From NCBI GenBank assembly GCA_018364635.1, contig JAGZLR010000023.1:1-32586 (forward strand): a stretch of DNA of 32,586 nucleotides, written 5' to 3'. Source of the stretch: Clostridiales bacterium. Lineage in GTDB: Bacteria; Bacillota; Clostridia; Lachnospirales; Anaerotignaceae. How positions within the stretch are numbered: position 1 is the first letter of the stretch; the number at the start of each line of letters is the position of its first letter. The notes below the pieces were generated by a model, which worked only from the letters and a program-made list of their open reading frames with translations, was not told the DNA's origin and did no database searches. Made by a program: the position numbers and the translations under genes. Shown here piece by piece: positions 1 to 7,286 of this stretch.

Positions 1-867
1 GATTTCCTCTGCGTACAGACATCTATTCTGAAACACACATCCACATTTAGGAACAGTGTTTTCCTCATTTTCTTTAAATAATACTTTCTTTTTTCCTCTC
101 TTTTTTGGATCAACCGATAATGTTGCTGCCATAAGAGCCTGGGTATATGGATGTACAATATGCTGATTCATTCTTGGGAGTATCTCCACAATATTTCCAA
201 GGTACATAACCACAACCCGATTACATATCCTATTTACTGCTGAAATGTCATGGGATATAAATAAATAGGTAAGCCCTGTCTGATCCTTTAAATCCAAAAG
301 AAGTTCAAGAATTTGATTTCTTATGGCATAATCAACACTTGATGTTGGTTCATCGCAGACTACAAACTCAGGATTTAATATCAATGCTCTAGCAATACCT
401 ACTCTCTGCCTTTGACCTCCGCTAAGTTCGCTTCCATATCGTGATAGATGTTCCTTGCTAAGACCTACTTTTTCAAGGATATCGACTACCATCTTTTCTT
501 TTTCTTCAGGACTTATTTTAAAATAATTACTCAGTGGTTCCTGCACTATCTGACTTACTGTATAATAAGGATTAAACGCATTCAGACTGTTTTGGAAAAT
601 CATCTGCATATTTCTTCGTATAGGACGCATTCGATCAAAAGAATATGCTGTGATATCTTCACCCTGAAAGATAATATTTCCCTCTGTAGCGTTCTCAAGC
701 TTTAAAAGCATTTTACCCAGGGTGCTCTTTCCACATCCAGATTCTCCAACCAAGCCTACAATTTCTCCTTTTTCTATGGATAAATTTATGTTATTAACCG
801 CAAAAATTTTATCTTTTGCTTTCATGTTATAACATTTGGAAAGGTTCTTTGCCTCTATCAAATTCAT
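1..867 (-). CDS. Opp/Dpp/Nik-family ABC transporter ATP-binding protein (3' end cut by window)
   Basis: This is the second ATPase of a peptide/nickel-type ABC importer and would power uptake at the cytoplasmic face. The visible 289 residues run without a stop to base 1, so the C-terminus lies outside the window. Walker A GESGCGKS is at about residues 41-48, the signature LSGGQRQR follows, and Walker B with the D-loop reads DEPTSSVD. A Cys-rich stretch near the visible end (CGC..C) matches the oligopeptide-transporter C-terminal domain typical of OppD/OppF-type subunits. The ATG at 867-865 has a GAGGTGAG ribosome site. It lies 17 bases downstream of the preceding ATPase gene and is the last visible gene of the four-gene operon. 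The substrate cannot be read from the sequence. Confidence 0.9.
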   Translation of the reverse strand, partial: MNLIEAKNLSKCYNMKAKDKIFAVNNINLSIEKGEIVGLVGESGCGKSTLGKMLLKLENATEGNIIFQGEDITAYSFDRMRPIRRNMQMIFQNSLNAFNPYYTVSQIVQEPLSNYFKISPEEKEKMVVDILEKVGLSKEHLSRYGSELSGGQRQRVGIARALILNPEFVVCDEPTSSVDYAIRNQILELLLDLKDQTGLTYLFISHDISAVNRICNRVVVMYLGNIVEILPRMNQHIVHPYTQALMAATLSVDPKKRGKKKVLFKENEENTVPKCGCVFQNRCLYAEEI

Positions 868-884
868 ATATTCTCACCTCTCCC

Positions 885-1676
885 TTATTGATAAACCGCG
901 GCAAGCAATGCTTTTGTATACGAGTGTTGAGGATTTTCAAAAACTTCAAACACTGTCCCATGCTCCATAATCTTTCCATGATGCATAACATAAACCTTGT
1001 CTGCTGTCTGAGCTACAACCCCAAGATCATGAGTAATTAATATAATGGCCATCTTTTCCTCATTTTTTAGTCGGACAAGCTCATCCAATATTGATGCCTG
1101 TATCGTTAAGTCCAAAGCAGTCGTTGGTTCATCGGCAATCAATAGGTCCGGCTTTGACAACAGAGCCATGGCTATCATCACTCTTTGGCACATACCTCCG
1201 CTTAACTCAAAGGGATAGCTTTCCATAATTTTGTGCGTATCCCTCAGCCCGACTTTTCTTAGCATCTGGTCACAGCGATCGAGAAGAATTCTCTTCTTTG
1301 TCTTCTTATCATGTATCCTCATCGACTCAATCAATTGCTTTTTTACCTTTATGATAGGATTCATAGCACTTGAAGGGTCTTGAAATATCATTGATACTTC
1401 TTTTCCACGTATTTTCATAAGCTCTTTCTCTCGAAGTAGCATAATATCTCTGCCGTTTAAAAAAATTTTCCCATCCTGTATTTTACCTGGTTCCTCAATC
1501 AAATTTAAAATAGACATGGAAGTTACAGATTTTCCACTTCCACTCTCGCCTACAATAGCAGTAATCTCTCCTTTATAGGCCTCCAAGGATATATCATCAA
1601 CAGCTCTAACGACCCCTCTTTTCTGATTAAAATATGTTTTTAAATTTTTTATGGCTAATACCGGCAAATCATCCAT
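885..1676 (-). CDS. Opp/Dpp/Nik-family ABC transporter ATP-binding protein (DppD/NikD-like)
   Basis: First ATPase subunit of the importer, 263 residues. Walker A GESGSGKS is near residues 43-50, the signature is ELSGGMCQR, Walker B is LLIADEPTTALD, and the switch histidine lies in ITHDLG. It is short for an OppD/DppD protein (usually about 320 residues): it ends soon after the PQHSYTKALL element and lacks the Cys-rich C-terminal extension. That is common in the NikD/CntD branch, so a metal or metallophore substrate is possible but unproven. The start overlaps the end of the upstream permease gene by 8 bases, which suggests translational coupling. ABC family membership is certain; substrate is not. 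Confidence 0.92.
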   Translation of the reverse strand: MDDLPVLAIKNLKTYFNQKRGVVRAVDDISLEAYKGEITAIVGESGSGKSVTSMSILNLIEEPGKIQDGKIFLNGRDIMLLREKELMKIRGKEVSMIFQDPSSAMNPIIKVKKQLIESMRIHDKKTKKRILLDRCDQMLRKVGLRDTHKIMESYPFELSGGMCQRVMIAMALLSKPDLLIADEPTTALDLTIQASILDELVRLKNEEKMAIILITHDLGVVAQTADKVYVMHHGKIMEHGTVFEVFENPQHSYTKALLAAVYQ

Positions 1677-2562
1677 TTTCGTCTTCTTCCCCCTGTTGTG
1701 ACATATATAACGACTCTCCCGAAACAGGCCTTAAAGCCTCGTTTAATCCTTCACCAAACATGTTAAGACCAAAAATAACAAGCATAATTGAAATTCCAGG
1801 CCAAAACATTAAAAGAGGTTCTGTCGTAATATACTGTCTGCTATCATTGAGCATGACACCCCAGTCGGCAGTTGGAGGCTGTGTTCCGAGACCAATAAAC
1901 GAAAAACTTGCAAGGTGCATAATGATAGATGCCACCTTTAATGTGGAAAGGACAATAATGGGAGATATTGCATTCAAGAGAATATGTTTTGTAATAATCG
2001 TAAACCTGGAACTGCCGGCAGCTATCGCAGCTGTCACAAAATCTTTTTCTTTTAATTGAATAACCATTCCTCTTATAATTCTTGCAAAGGGAGCCCACCA
2101 TAAAAGGATAAAAACAATCATTATATTATGAATATTCGGCCCTGTAATGCCTACGACAGCCAAAGCTAATAAACTTGATGGAAACGTTGATGAAATATCC
2201 GATAACCTCATAATCATATTGCCTACCCATCCTCCAACATATCCTGCCGTAATTCCAAGAGGTACACCAACAGCCAATATTCCTGCTAAAACTACTAACG
2301 CATTAGCCAAAGATGTCCTTGTACCATAGATAATTCTTGAGAAAATACACCTTCCCAATTGATCTGTTCCAAAAGGATATTCAAAAGATGGAGGAAGCAG
2401 ACTTTGTTCCACATCCATAGCAATAGGATCGTGAGGAGCGATAAATGGAGCAAATAAACCGGCAAATAGAAAAGTTATTATTATAATACCTCCTATCATT
2501 GCCAGCTTATCTCTACAAAGTGTTCTAAAAACATTTCTCCAAAATTTTCTTTTTATTTTCAA
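1669..2562 (-). CDS. ABC transporter permease, DppC/NikC type
   Basis: Second membrane subunit of the importer. It has an N-terminal membrane segment, then a typical binding-protein-dependent permease domain with the EAA-like loop around AAIAAGSSRFTIITKHIL, which contacts the ATPases, and a C-terminal region containing SFSFIGLGTQPP and ADWGVML, typical of DppC/NikC. The TTG codon at 2562-2560 is preferred as the start because AAGGTG lies eight bases upstream; the TTG two codons earlier is too close to that site. This gives 297 residues starting MKIKRKFW. The gap to the upstream permease is 15 bases and the 3' end overlaps the ATPase gene, so all are one transcript. Confidence 0.92.
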   Translation of the reverse strand: MKIKRKFWRNVFRTLCRDKLAMIGGIIIITFLFAGLFAPFIAPHDPIAMDVEQSLLPPSFEYPFGTDQLGRCIFSRIIYGTRTSLANALVVLAGILAVGVPLGITAGYVGGWVGNMIMRLSDISSTFPSSLLALAVVGITGPNIHNIMIVFILLWWAPFARIIRGMVIQLKEKDFVTAAIAAGSSRFTIITKHILLNAISPIIVLSTLKVASIIMHLASFSFIGLGTQPPTADWGVMLNDSRQYITTEPLLMFWPGISIMLVIFGLNMFGEGLNEALRPVSGESLYMSQQGEEDENG

Positions 2563-2577
2563 AATCAAATCACCTTC

Positions 2578-3513
2578 TTATATCAGTTTTACTTTCGGGT
2601 CTATATAAACATAGAGAATATCTAAAATCAGATTTAAAAATATGTAGGCTACCGCAGCTACCATAATGTAACACTGAATGACAGGAAAGTCCTTTAGCTT
2701 AATACTTTCAATTGCAAACTTGCCAATACCATTCCATGAAAATATAGTCTCGCAGGCAAAACTTCCAGAAAGGAGAGTACCGAAATTTGTACCCATCAAT
2801 GTAAGGCATGGGATAATTGCATTTTTTAGGCCGTGTTTCACCAGTGCTCCACTTTGGCTTAACCCTTTCGCTCTTGCAGCTTTCATATAATCGAAACCTT
2901 TTATTTCCACAAGATTATTTCTCAAAAGCCTTGTATATGCTGCTGCATGAGCTAGACTTAATGTGAAGGCAGGAAGGAAAATATTTTGTATTTTATTTCC
3001 TGATATTACAGGAAAAATATTGAATTTAACTGCCAAAAGGTATAGTAACATCAACCCAATCCAAAAATCTGGCATCGTAGCACCGGCTGTAGTTAACACT
3101 CTTATAAAATGATCGATAAATTTATTTTTATATCTTGCTGACACAAGAGCCGCCGGTATCGCTATTAAAATTGAAAGTAGTGTAGCAGTTAATGCAAGCT
3201 CAAGTGTAGCTGGAAAACGACTCATAATTTCCTCGATAACCGGTTTGCGTGTCTGAAAAGATGTCCCAAAATCAAGACAAAGAACCTTTTGCAGCCAATC
3301 TGCATATTGTTCTACCAGAGGTTTATTTAATCCAAGCTCTTCTTTCACAGCTTGGACATTCTCTTCTGTAATTTCTACACCGTCGTTTCTTAGCGTAATT
3401 ATCGCTGCATCACCGGCTGAAAGATTACTTAGAGCAAACGCTAATATAGATACAATAAAAAGCATCGGTATTACCTGAAGCAATCTCTTAAAAATAAATT
3501 TAGTCTTCTTCAT
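2578..3513 (-). CDS. ABC transporter permease, DppB/NikB type
   Basis: First membrane subunit and first gene of the ABC operon. It shows an N-terminal segment (FKRLLQVIPMLFIVSILAF), the extracytoplasmic loop with EELGLNKP and DFGTSF, the coupling loop MKAARAKGLSQS, and the C-terminal KDFPVIQCYIM element usual in DppB/NikB proteins. The ATG at 3513-3511 is preferred; a GTG five codons upstream abuts the purine-rich GGAAGGTG, leaving no room for a ribosome site. No solute-binding protein gene lies upstream, where the divergent sigma-54 activator starts. The binding protein may be encoded past the left edge or elsewhere. Expression probably depends on the promoter and leader hairpin described separately. 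Confidence 0.92.
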   Translation of the reverse strand: MKKTKFIFKRLLQVIPMLFIVSILAFALSNLSAGDAAIITLRNDGVEITEENVQAVKEELGLNKPLVEQYADWLQKVLCLDFGTSFQTRKPVIEEIMSRFPATLELALTATLLSILIAIPAALVSARYKNKFIDHFIRVLTTAGATMPDFWIGLMLLYLLAVKFNIFPVISGNKIQNIFLPAFTLSLAHAAAYTRLLRNNLVEIKGFDYMKAARAKGLSQSGALVKHGLKNAIIPCLTLMGTNFGTLLSGSFACETIFSWNGIGKFAIESIKLKDFPVIQCYIMVAAVAYIFLNLILDILYVYIDPKVKLI

Positions 3514-3545
3514 CCCTTTATCAAACACCTTCCATAAATTTTCGC

Positions 3546-3603
3546 AAAAAAAATAACCATAAAAGAACTTAGCTTCAAGCTAAATTTACCTTCATGGTTA
3601 TTT
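3546..3603 (-). terminator. Intrinsic-terminator-like hairpin in the leader of the ABC operon (candidate attenuator)
   Basis: Read on the minus strand, AAATAACCAT (3603-3594) pairs perfectly with ATGGTTATTT (3560-3551) and is followed directly by a run of eight T. A nested perfect palindrome TTAGCTT-C-AAGCTAA sits in the loop (3569-3583). It lies between the operon promoter and the first permease start. No minus-strand gene precedes it, so it is better explained as transcription attenuation of the ABC operon than as an ordinary gene end. The sensed signal is unknown. Confidence 0.6.
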
Positions 3604-3666
3604 CATCGATTCAAAATCAAATTTTTTATATGGCCATTTCATATGACCTTTTCATTTTCGTGTTAC

Positions 3667-3695
3667 ATTATATTTTATTTTACTAAATCTGTCAA
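3667..3695 (-). promoter_or_regulatory. Sigma-A promoter of the ABC operon
   Basis: On the minus strand TTGACA (3695-3690) and TATAAT (3672-3667) are separated by 17 bases, an exact match to the vegetative consensus. Transcription would begin near 3660, giving a leader of roughly 145 bases before the first permease. That leader contains a small hairpin (GGTCAT/ATGGCC at 3632-3648) and then the terminator-like structure. Confidence 0.75.
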
Positions 3696-3723
3696 GAATA
3701 GACTAAAATAAATTTCTGAAACA

Positions 3724-3743
3724 ATTGTGACCGCAGTTACAAT
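3724..3743. promoter_or_regulatory. Inverted repeat, CRP/FNR-like operator candidate
   Basis: ATTGTGAC, a four-base centre CGCA, and GTTACAAT form a 20-base dyad with seven of eight positions paired. It contains TGTGA-N6-TTACA, the spacing of Crp/Fnr-family sites. It lies between the divergent ABC operon and the sigma-54 activator, about 73 bases upstream of the predicted ABC transcription start. No binding protein can be assigned from this window. Confidence 0.4.
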
Positions 3744-3791
3744 ATGTTAGGATGAAGATAACAATATAATAATAGAGATGGAGAAAATAAG

Positions 3792-5777
3792 ATGAAAAAG
3801 ACGATAAAAATGATTGTTGAAAACCACAGAGCTGTTACCAACTATATACAACAAATTCAAATGGTTTTTGGTGATACCATTTCTATTAAAACCTACACCC
3901 TGGAGAATCCAGAAGCTTATAGAACACAAAACGATACTATCTTACTAACCACTGCGGCATCAAATCCTATATTTACCGAAATGAAGAAAAAATATTTCAG
4001 CGGGAAGTCCTTGATTACAGTAAATCTAGCTTTACGTCAGAATACTTTACAACAGCTATATGGCTATCCAAGAGGAACAGAAGCCCTCCTAGTCAATGTT
4101 ACAAAATTTATGGCAGAAGAAACCATTGCCCAACTCTATCAGGCTGGTTACAGCGATATTAACTTTTATCCATATTATCCTGGCTGTAACGCACCAAAGC
4201 TTTCTCTTGCTGTTACTCCTGGAGAATCCCAACTGATACCAGATTTCGTTTCAGAACGCATCGATTTAGGCGCACGACTTATTGACAGTATTACTATGGT
4301 TGAACTTGCATCACACTTAAACAGCGAATACATTCTAAAAACACAACGCTTCTTAAATTATATGAATACACAATGTCATGCTTCTGGAGGCATGGAGGTT
4401 TTACTTAATGATAATATATTATTGGAGCAACGTCTAACGACTTTAACCCAAATATTTGACCATGGCATTATTGGCATTGATTCTATGGATCAGATTTTTA
4501 CGTATAATTTTTCTGCTGTTCATACGCTGAATGTCTCCCCTACCGAGCTACTTCATCAGCCTGCCGAGCGATTTTTCCCTCGAGAAGCTTTAGATCGTTG
4601 TCGTAGTCAACAAATTCCCGTTTCTCTCTCCCACAATGAAAGAAGGGAGCGGGCACATCTTTTTCCAGTCACAGTAAATAATCGCTATTTAGGCGCCTAT
4701 GTAATCATCCCAGATGACACCTCTGAAAAGATCAGTGGCATTCCAGGAAAAAAATTTGAAAATGGATATCAAGCCAAATATCGTTTTTCAGATATTTGTG
4801 GACACAGCCCTAAAATTCTTCAAACAATTGAATTAGCTAAAAAAATGGCAAGAACAGAATCTTCTGTGTTAATTACTGGTGAAAGCGGCACTGGAAAAGA
4901 ATTGTTTGCACATTCTATCCATAATAATTCCAGCCGTTCTGATCAGCCTTTTGTCGCTATCAACTGTGCCTCCCTTTCAGAAAGCTTGCTTGAAAGTGAA
5001 TTATTCGGATATGAAGACGGAGCTTTTACTGGTGCACGTAAGGGCGGACGTACTGGATTATTTGAACGAGCGAATAATGGAACCATTTTTCTGGATGAAA
5101 TTGAGAGTATGTCCCTCAATATTCAGTTAAAACTATTGCGCGTCATTCAAGAAAAAGAAATCACCCGTGTAGGAGGCGAGCGTATTATACCTATCGATGT
5201 CAGAATTATTAGTGCAACAAATCAAGATCTTCTGCCTTTAATGGAAACAGGCGCCTTTCGCCAAGATCTTTTTTACAGACTCTGTATCTTACCATTAAAC
5301 ATACCACCTTTGCGGGAAAGAAAAGAAGATCTGACACTTCTGATTGAAAACTTCAAAAATCAATTACGTATGAATTTTATTTTGACAGAAGAAAGTCGTA
5401 TGATATTATTTCACTATGATTGGCCTGGTAATATTAGAGAGCTCAGAAACTGTATTGAATATATGGGATGTCAGGATTTACCTGTTATTGAACCTCAAAA
5501 TCTTCCGATCACAATTTTAGTCAGAAGGAAACCATCTTTCGAACAGTCAAATCATAATTTAGAATATGACATTCTATCCCTACTAGAAAATCAAAATAGA
5601 GGACGAAAACAAATACTAGAGTTATTAAATCAAAAAGGTCACCATATAACCGAAGGAATCCTTAGAAAACAACTTGAAAAAATGAAAGTAGAGGGATGGA
5701 TCCATTCTGAATGTGGTCGTGCTGGTACATTTATAACTGAAAAAGGTATAGAGATATTAAAAAACTGGATAAAATAG
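3792..5777 (+). CDS. Sigma-54-dependent transcriptional activator (enhancer-binding protein)
   Basis: A 661-residue bacterial enhancer-binding protein that would open sigma-54 promoters using ATP. The N-terminal ~190 residues form a sensory domain of the type found in clostridial amino-acid-catabolism activators (conserved-looking YPRGTEALLVNV and LAVTPGESQLIP). A PAS-like segment follows at about 205-305. The AAA+ core has Walker A GESGTGKE at 363-370, the sigma-54-contacting GAFTGA loop at 410-415, Walker B GTIFLDEIE at 430-438, the ATNQD sensor segment and the arginine finger in FRQDLFYR. The C-terminal ~85 residues look like a winged-helix domain rather than the usual Fis-type helix-turn-helix. 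The start has GGAG eight bases upstream. A full-consensus sigma-54 promoter lies immediately downstream, so the PLP lyase and transporter genes are its probable targets. Confidence 0.92.
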   Translation: MKKTIKMIVENHRAVTNYIQQIQMVFGDTISIKTYTLENPEAYRTQNDTILLTTAASNPIFTEMKKKYFSGKSLITVNLALRQNTLQQLYGYPRGTEALLVNVTKFMAEETIAQLYQAGYSDINFYPYYPGCNAPKLSLAVTPGESQLIPDFVSERIDLGARLIDSITMVELASHLNSEYILKTQRFLNYMNTQCHASGGMEVLLNDNILLEQRLTTLTQIFDHGIIGIDSMDQIFTYNFSAVHTLNVSPTELLHQPAERFFPREALDRCRSQQIPVSLSHNERRERAHLFPVTVNNRYLGAYVIIPDDTSEKISGIPGKKFENGYQAKYRFSDICGHSPKILQTIELAKKMARTESSVLITGESGTGKELFAHSIHNNSSRSDQPFVAINCASLSESLLESELFGYEDGAFTGARKGGRTGLFERANNGTIFLDEIESMSLNIQLKLLRVIQEKEITRVGGERIIPIDVRIISATNQDLLPLMETGAFRQDLFYRLCILPLNIPPLRERKEDLTLLIENFKNQLRMNFILTEESRMILFHYDWPGNIRELRNCIEYMGCQDLPVIEPQNLPITILVRRKPSFEQSNHNLEYDILSLLENQNRGRKQILELLNQKGHHITEGILRKQLEKMKVEGWIHSECGRAGTFITEKGIEILKNWIK

Positions 5778-5803
5778 GTTAAAACCCATTTTATCCAGTT
5801 TTT
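5760..5803 (+). terminator. Intrinsic terminator of the sigma-54 activator gene
   Basis: Sixteen bases at 5760-5775 pair perfectly with 5788-5803, and the loop contains a further GGTT/AACC pairing. The right arm ends in a run of T. The left arm is part of the last codons of the activator gene, so the stem overlaps its coding end. It separates the activator transcript from the sigma-54 promoter 58 bases downstream. Confidence 0.8.
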
Positions 5804-5860
5804 ACAAAAAAAGGTCATTAAAAAATCAATTAAAAATCAATATAAAGTAAAAAAATGATC

Positions 5861-5876
5861 TGGCACGGAAATTGCT
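5861..5876 (+). promoter_or_regulatory. Sigma-54 (-24/-12) promoter
   Basis: TGGCACGGAAATTGCT matches the consensus TGGCACG-N4-TTGCW at every fixed position, with GG at 5862-5863 and GC at 5874-5875. The predicted start is near 5887, about 50 bases before the PLP lyase gene. The gene immediately upstream encodes a sigma-54 activator, which makes the functional link strong. The flanking DNA just upstream (5819-5841) has a near-direct repeat of TAAAAATCAAT. Confidence 0.9.
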
Positions 5877-5936
5877 CTATTATCTGATTAGAAATAATTA
5901 TTTTATTAAAAATTATTTTTAAGGAGGTTAAGGAGT

Positions 5937-7160
5937 ATGAGTAAAATTGACATGAATCAGGTTCACTTTAACACAAAGGCAATCCATGCTGGGTATCAAC
6001 GGGATAGTGATTATGGGGCTCTTGCAACACCAATCTACCAGACGTCTACATTTACATTTCAGGATGCAGATCAAGCAATGGGGGTTTTAAGCGGAGAAAT
6101 TCCAGGCTATGACTATACTCGTGCAGGAAACCCTACGGTTAGAGTTTTTGAAGAAAAAATTGCAATGTTAGAATGCGGAGAGGACGCTGTAGCGGCTTCT
6201 TCGGGCATGGGAGCTATTAGCTCCACTTTACTAGGTTTATTCCATATGGGTGATCATTTGATTTGCGGCGATACCGTTTATGGATGTACGGATGTTGTTA
6301 TGCGAGAAATTTTGCCTACTCTTGGAATTACAGTTACCTTTGTGGACACAGCTGATTTAAAAGCAGTCGAAGGGGCAATTCAAGAAAATACCAAAGCAAT
6401 ATACTTTGAGACTCCAGCAAACCCTACAATGCATATCACAGATATTGCAGCAATCGCTGAATTAAAGTCTAAATACTCCAATATTCGTATCATTGTAGAT
6501 AATACTTTTGCTCCACCTCCAATTCAATTTCCTATAAAGTTAGGTGCAGACATCGTTGTCCATTCTGTCACAAAATATATCAACGGTCATGGGGACGTTA
6601 TTGGTGGCGTAGTCATAGGAAAAAAAGATGATATTGCTACAATTCGCAGCCGCGCCATGGGAAAAATCTGTGGAACACCATTGACGCCTTTCTGTGCTTA
6701 TCTGATTATTCGTGGGATGAAAACATTGGGGCTTCGTGTCCATCGCCATTGTGAAAACGCAATGGTCTTGGCAGAATATCTAGAAAAATCTCCATATATT
6801 GAAAAAGTTTATTATCCTGGTTTAAAGTCTATGGGAAAAGACTATGAAATTGCGCAGAAACAGATGAATGGTCTTTACTCTGCCATCATTTCTTTTGTAT
6901 TAAAAGATGGTATCAATGGATTATCTGCTTTTGATGCCGCAAAAAAATTGATGAATAACCTAAAAATTCCTGCCATCGCAGTTTCTCTCGGTGATCCAGA
7001 CACTTTAATCCAGCATCCTGCTTCAATGACACATGTTAAAGTCCCAAAAGATGTACAAAAACAAGTTGGCATTTCTGATGGTATGCTTCGTTTCTCTGTA
7101 GGGTTAGAGGATGTGGAAGATTTGATTCAAGATTTCAATCAAGCTTTTGAAAATTTATAA
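5937..7160 (+). CDS. Methionine gamma-lyase-like PLP enzyme (Cys/Met metabolism family), sigma-54 controlled
   Basis: A 407-residue fold-type I PLP enzyme of the cystathionine gamma-lyase/methionine gamma-lyase family, expected to split sulfur amino acids to a thiol, ammonia and a 2-oxo acid in the cytoplasm. The Schiff-base lysine is K213 in SVTKYINGHGD. Phosphate-binding YTRAGNPT starts at residue 60, and YGCT at 115-118 carries the cysteine typical of methionine gamma-lyases. However, the segment where methionine gamma-lyases have a Lys-Asp pair (LKDITGAVL in the paralogue at 8804) reads GKICGTPLT here, so the preferred substrate may differ (methionine, homocysteine or cystathionine). GGAGG lies nine bases before the ATG. 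It is the first gene behind the sigma-54 promoter and is followed by an NhaC-type transporter. Confidence 0.85.
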   Translation: MSKIDMNQVHFNTKAIHAGYQRDSDYGALATPIYQTSTFTFQDADQAMGVLSGEIPGYDYTRAGNPTVRVFEEKIAMLECGEDAVAASSGMGAISSTLLGLFHMGDHLICGDTVYGCTDVVMREILPTLGITVTFVDTADLKAVEGAIQENTKAIYFETPANPTMHITDIAAIAELKSKYSNIRIIVDNTFAPPPIQFPIKLGADIVVHSVTKYINGHGDVIGGVVIGKKDDIATIRSRAMGKICGTPLTPFCAYLIIRGMKTLGLRVHRHCENAMVLAEYLEKSPYIEKVYYPGLKSMGKDYEIAQKQMNGLYSAIISFVLKDGINGLSAFDAAKKLMNNLKIPAIAVSLGDPDTLIQHPASMTHVKVPKDVQKQVGISDGMLRFSVGLEDVEDLIQDFNQAFENL

Positions 7161-7199
7161 TCAAACAGTTTTTTGAAAATTTTTTATAAAAAAATCATA

Positions 7200-7240
7200 A
7201 TTTGCCTTCCAAATAGGCACTCTGTATTTGGAAGGCAAAT
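7200..7240 (+). other. Long perfect hairpin between the PLP lyase and transporter genes
   Basis: Sixteen bases at 7200-7215 pair perfectly with 7225-7240 around a nine-base loop. No T-run follows the right arm on the plus strand, so it is a poor terminator in that direction. It may act as an mRNA 3'-end stabiliser or processing signal that sets lyase and transporter levels differently. Confidence 0.55.
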
Positions 7241-7286
7241 ATTAAACAGGTAATAATGTGCGATCAATCTAAGGAGGGAGAATATT

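Noticed and set aside
448..705. Plus-strand 85-codon open frame
   Set aside because: It is antisense to the ABC ATPase, whose Walker and signature motifs are intact in the minus strand.
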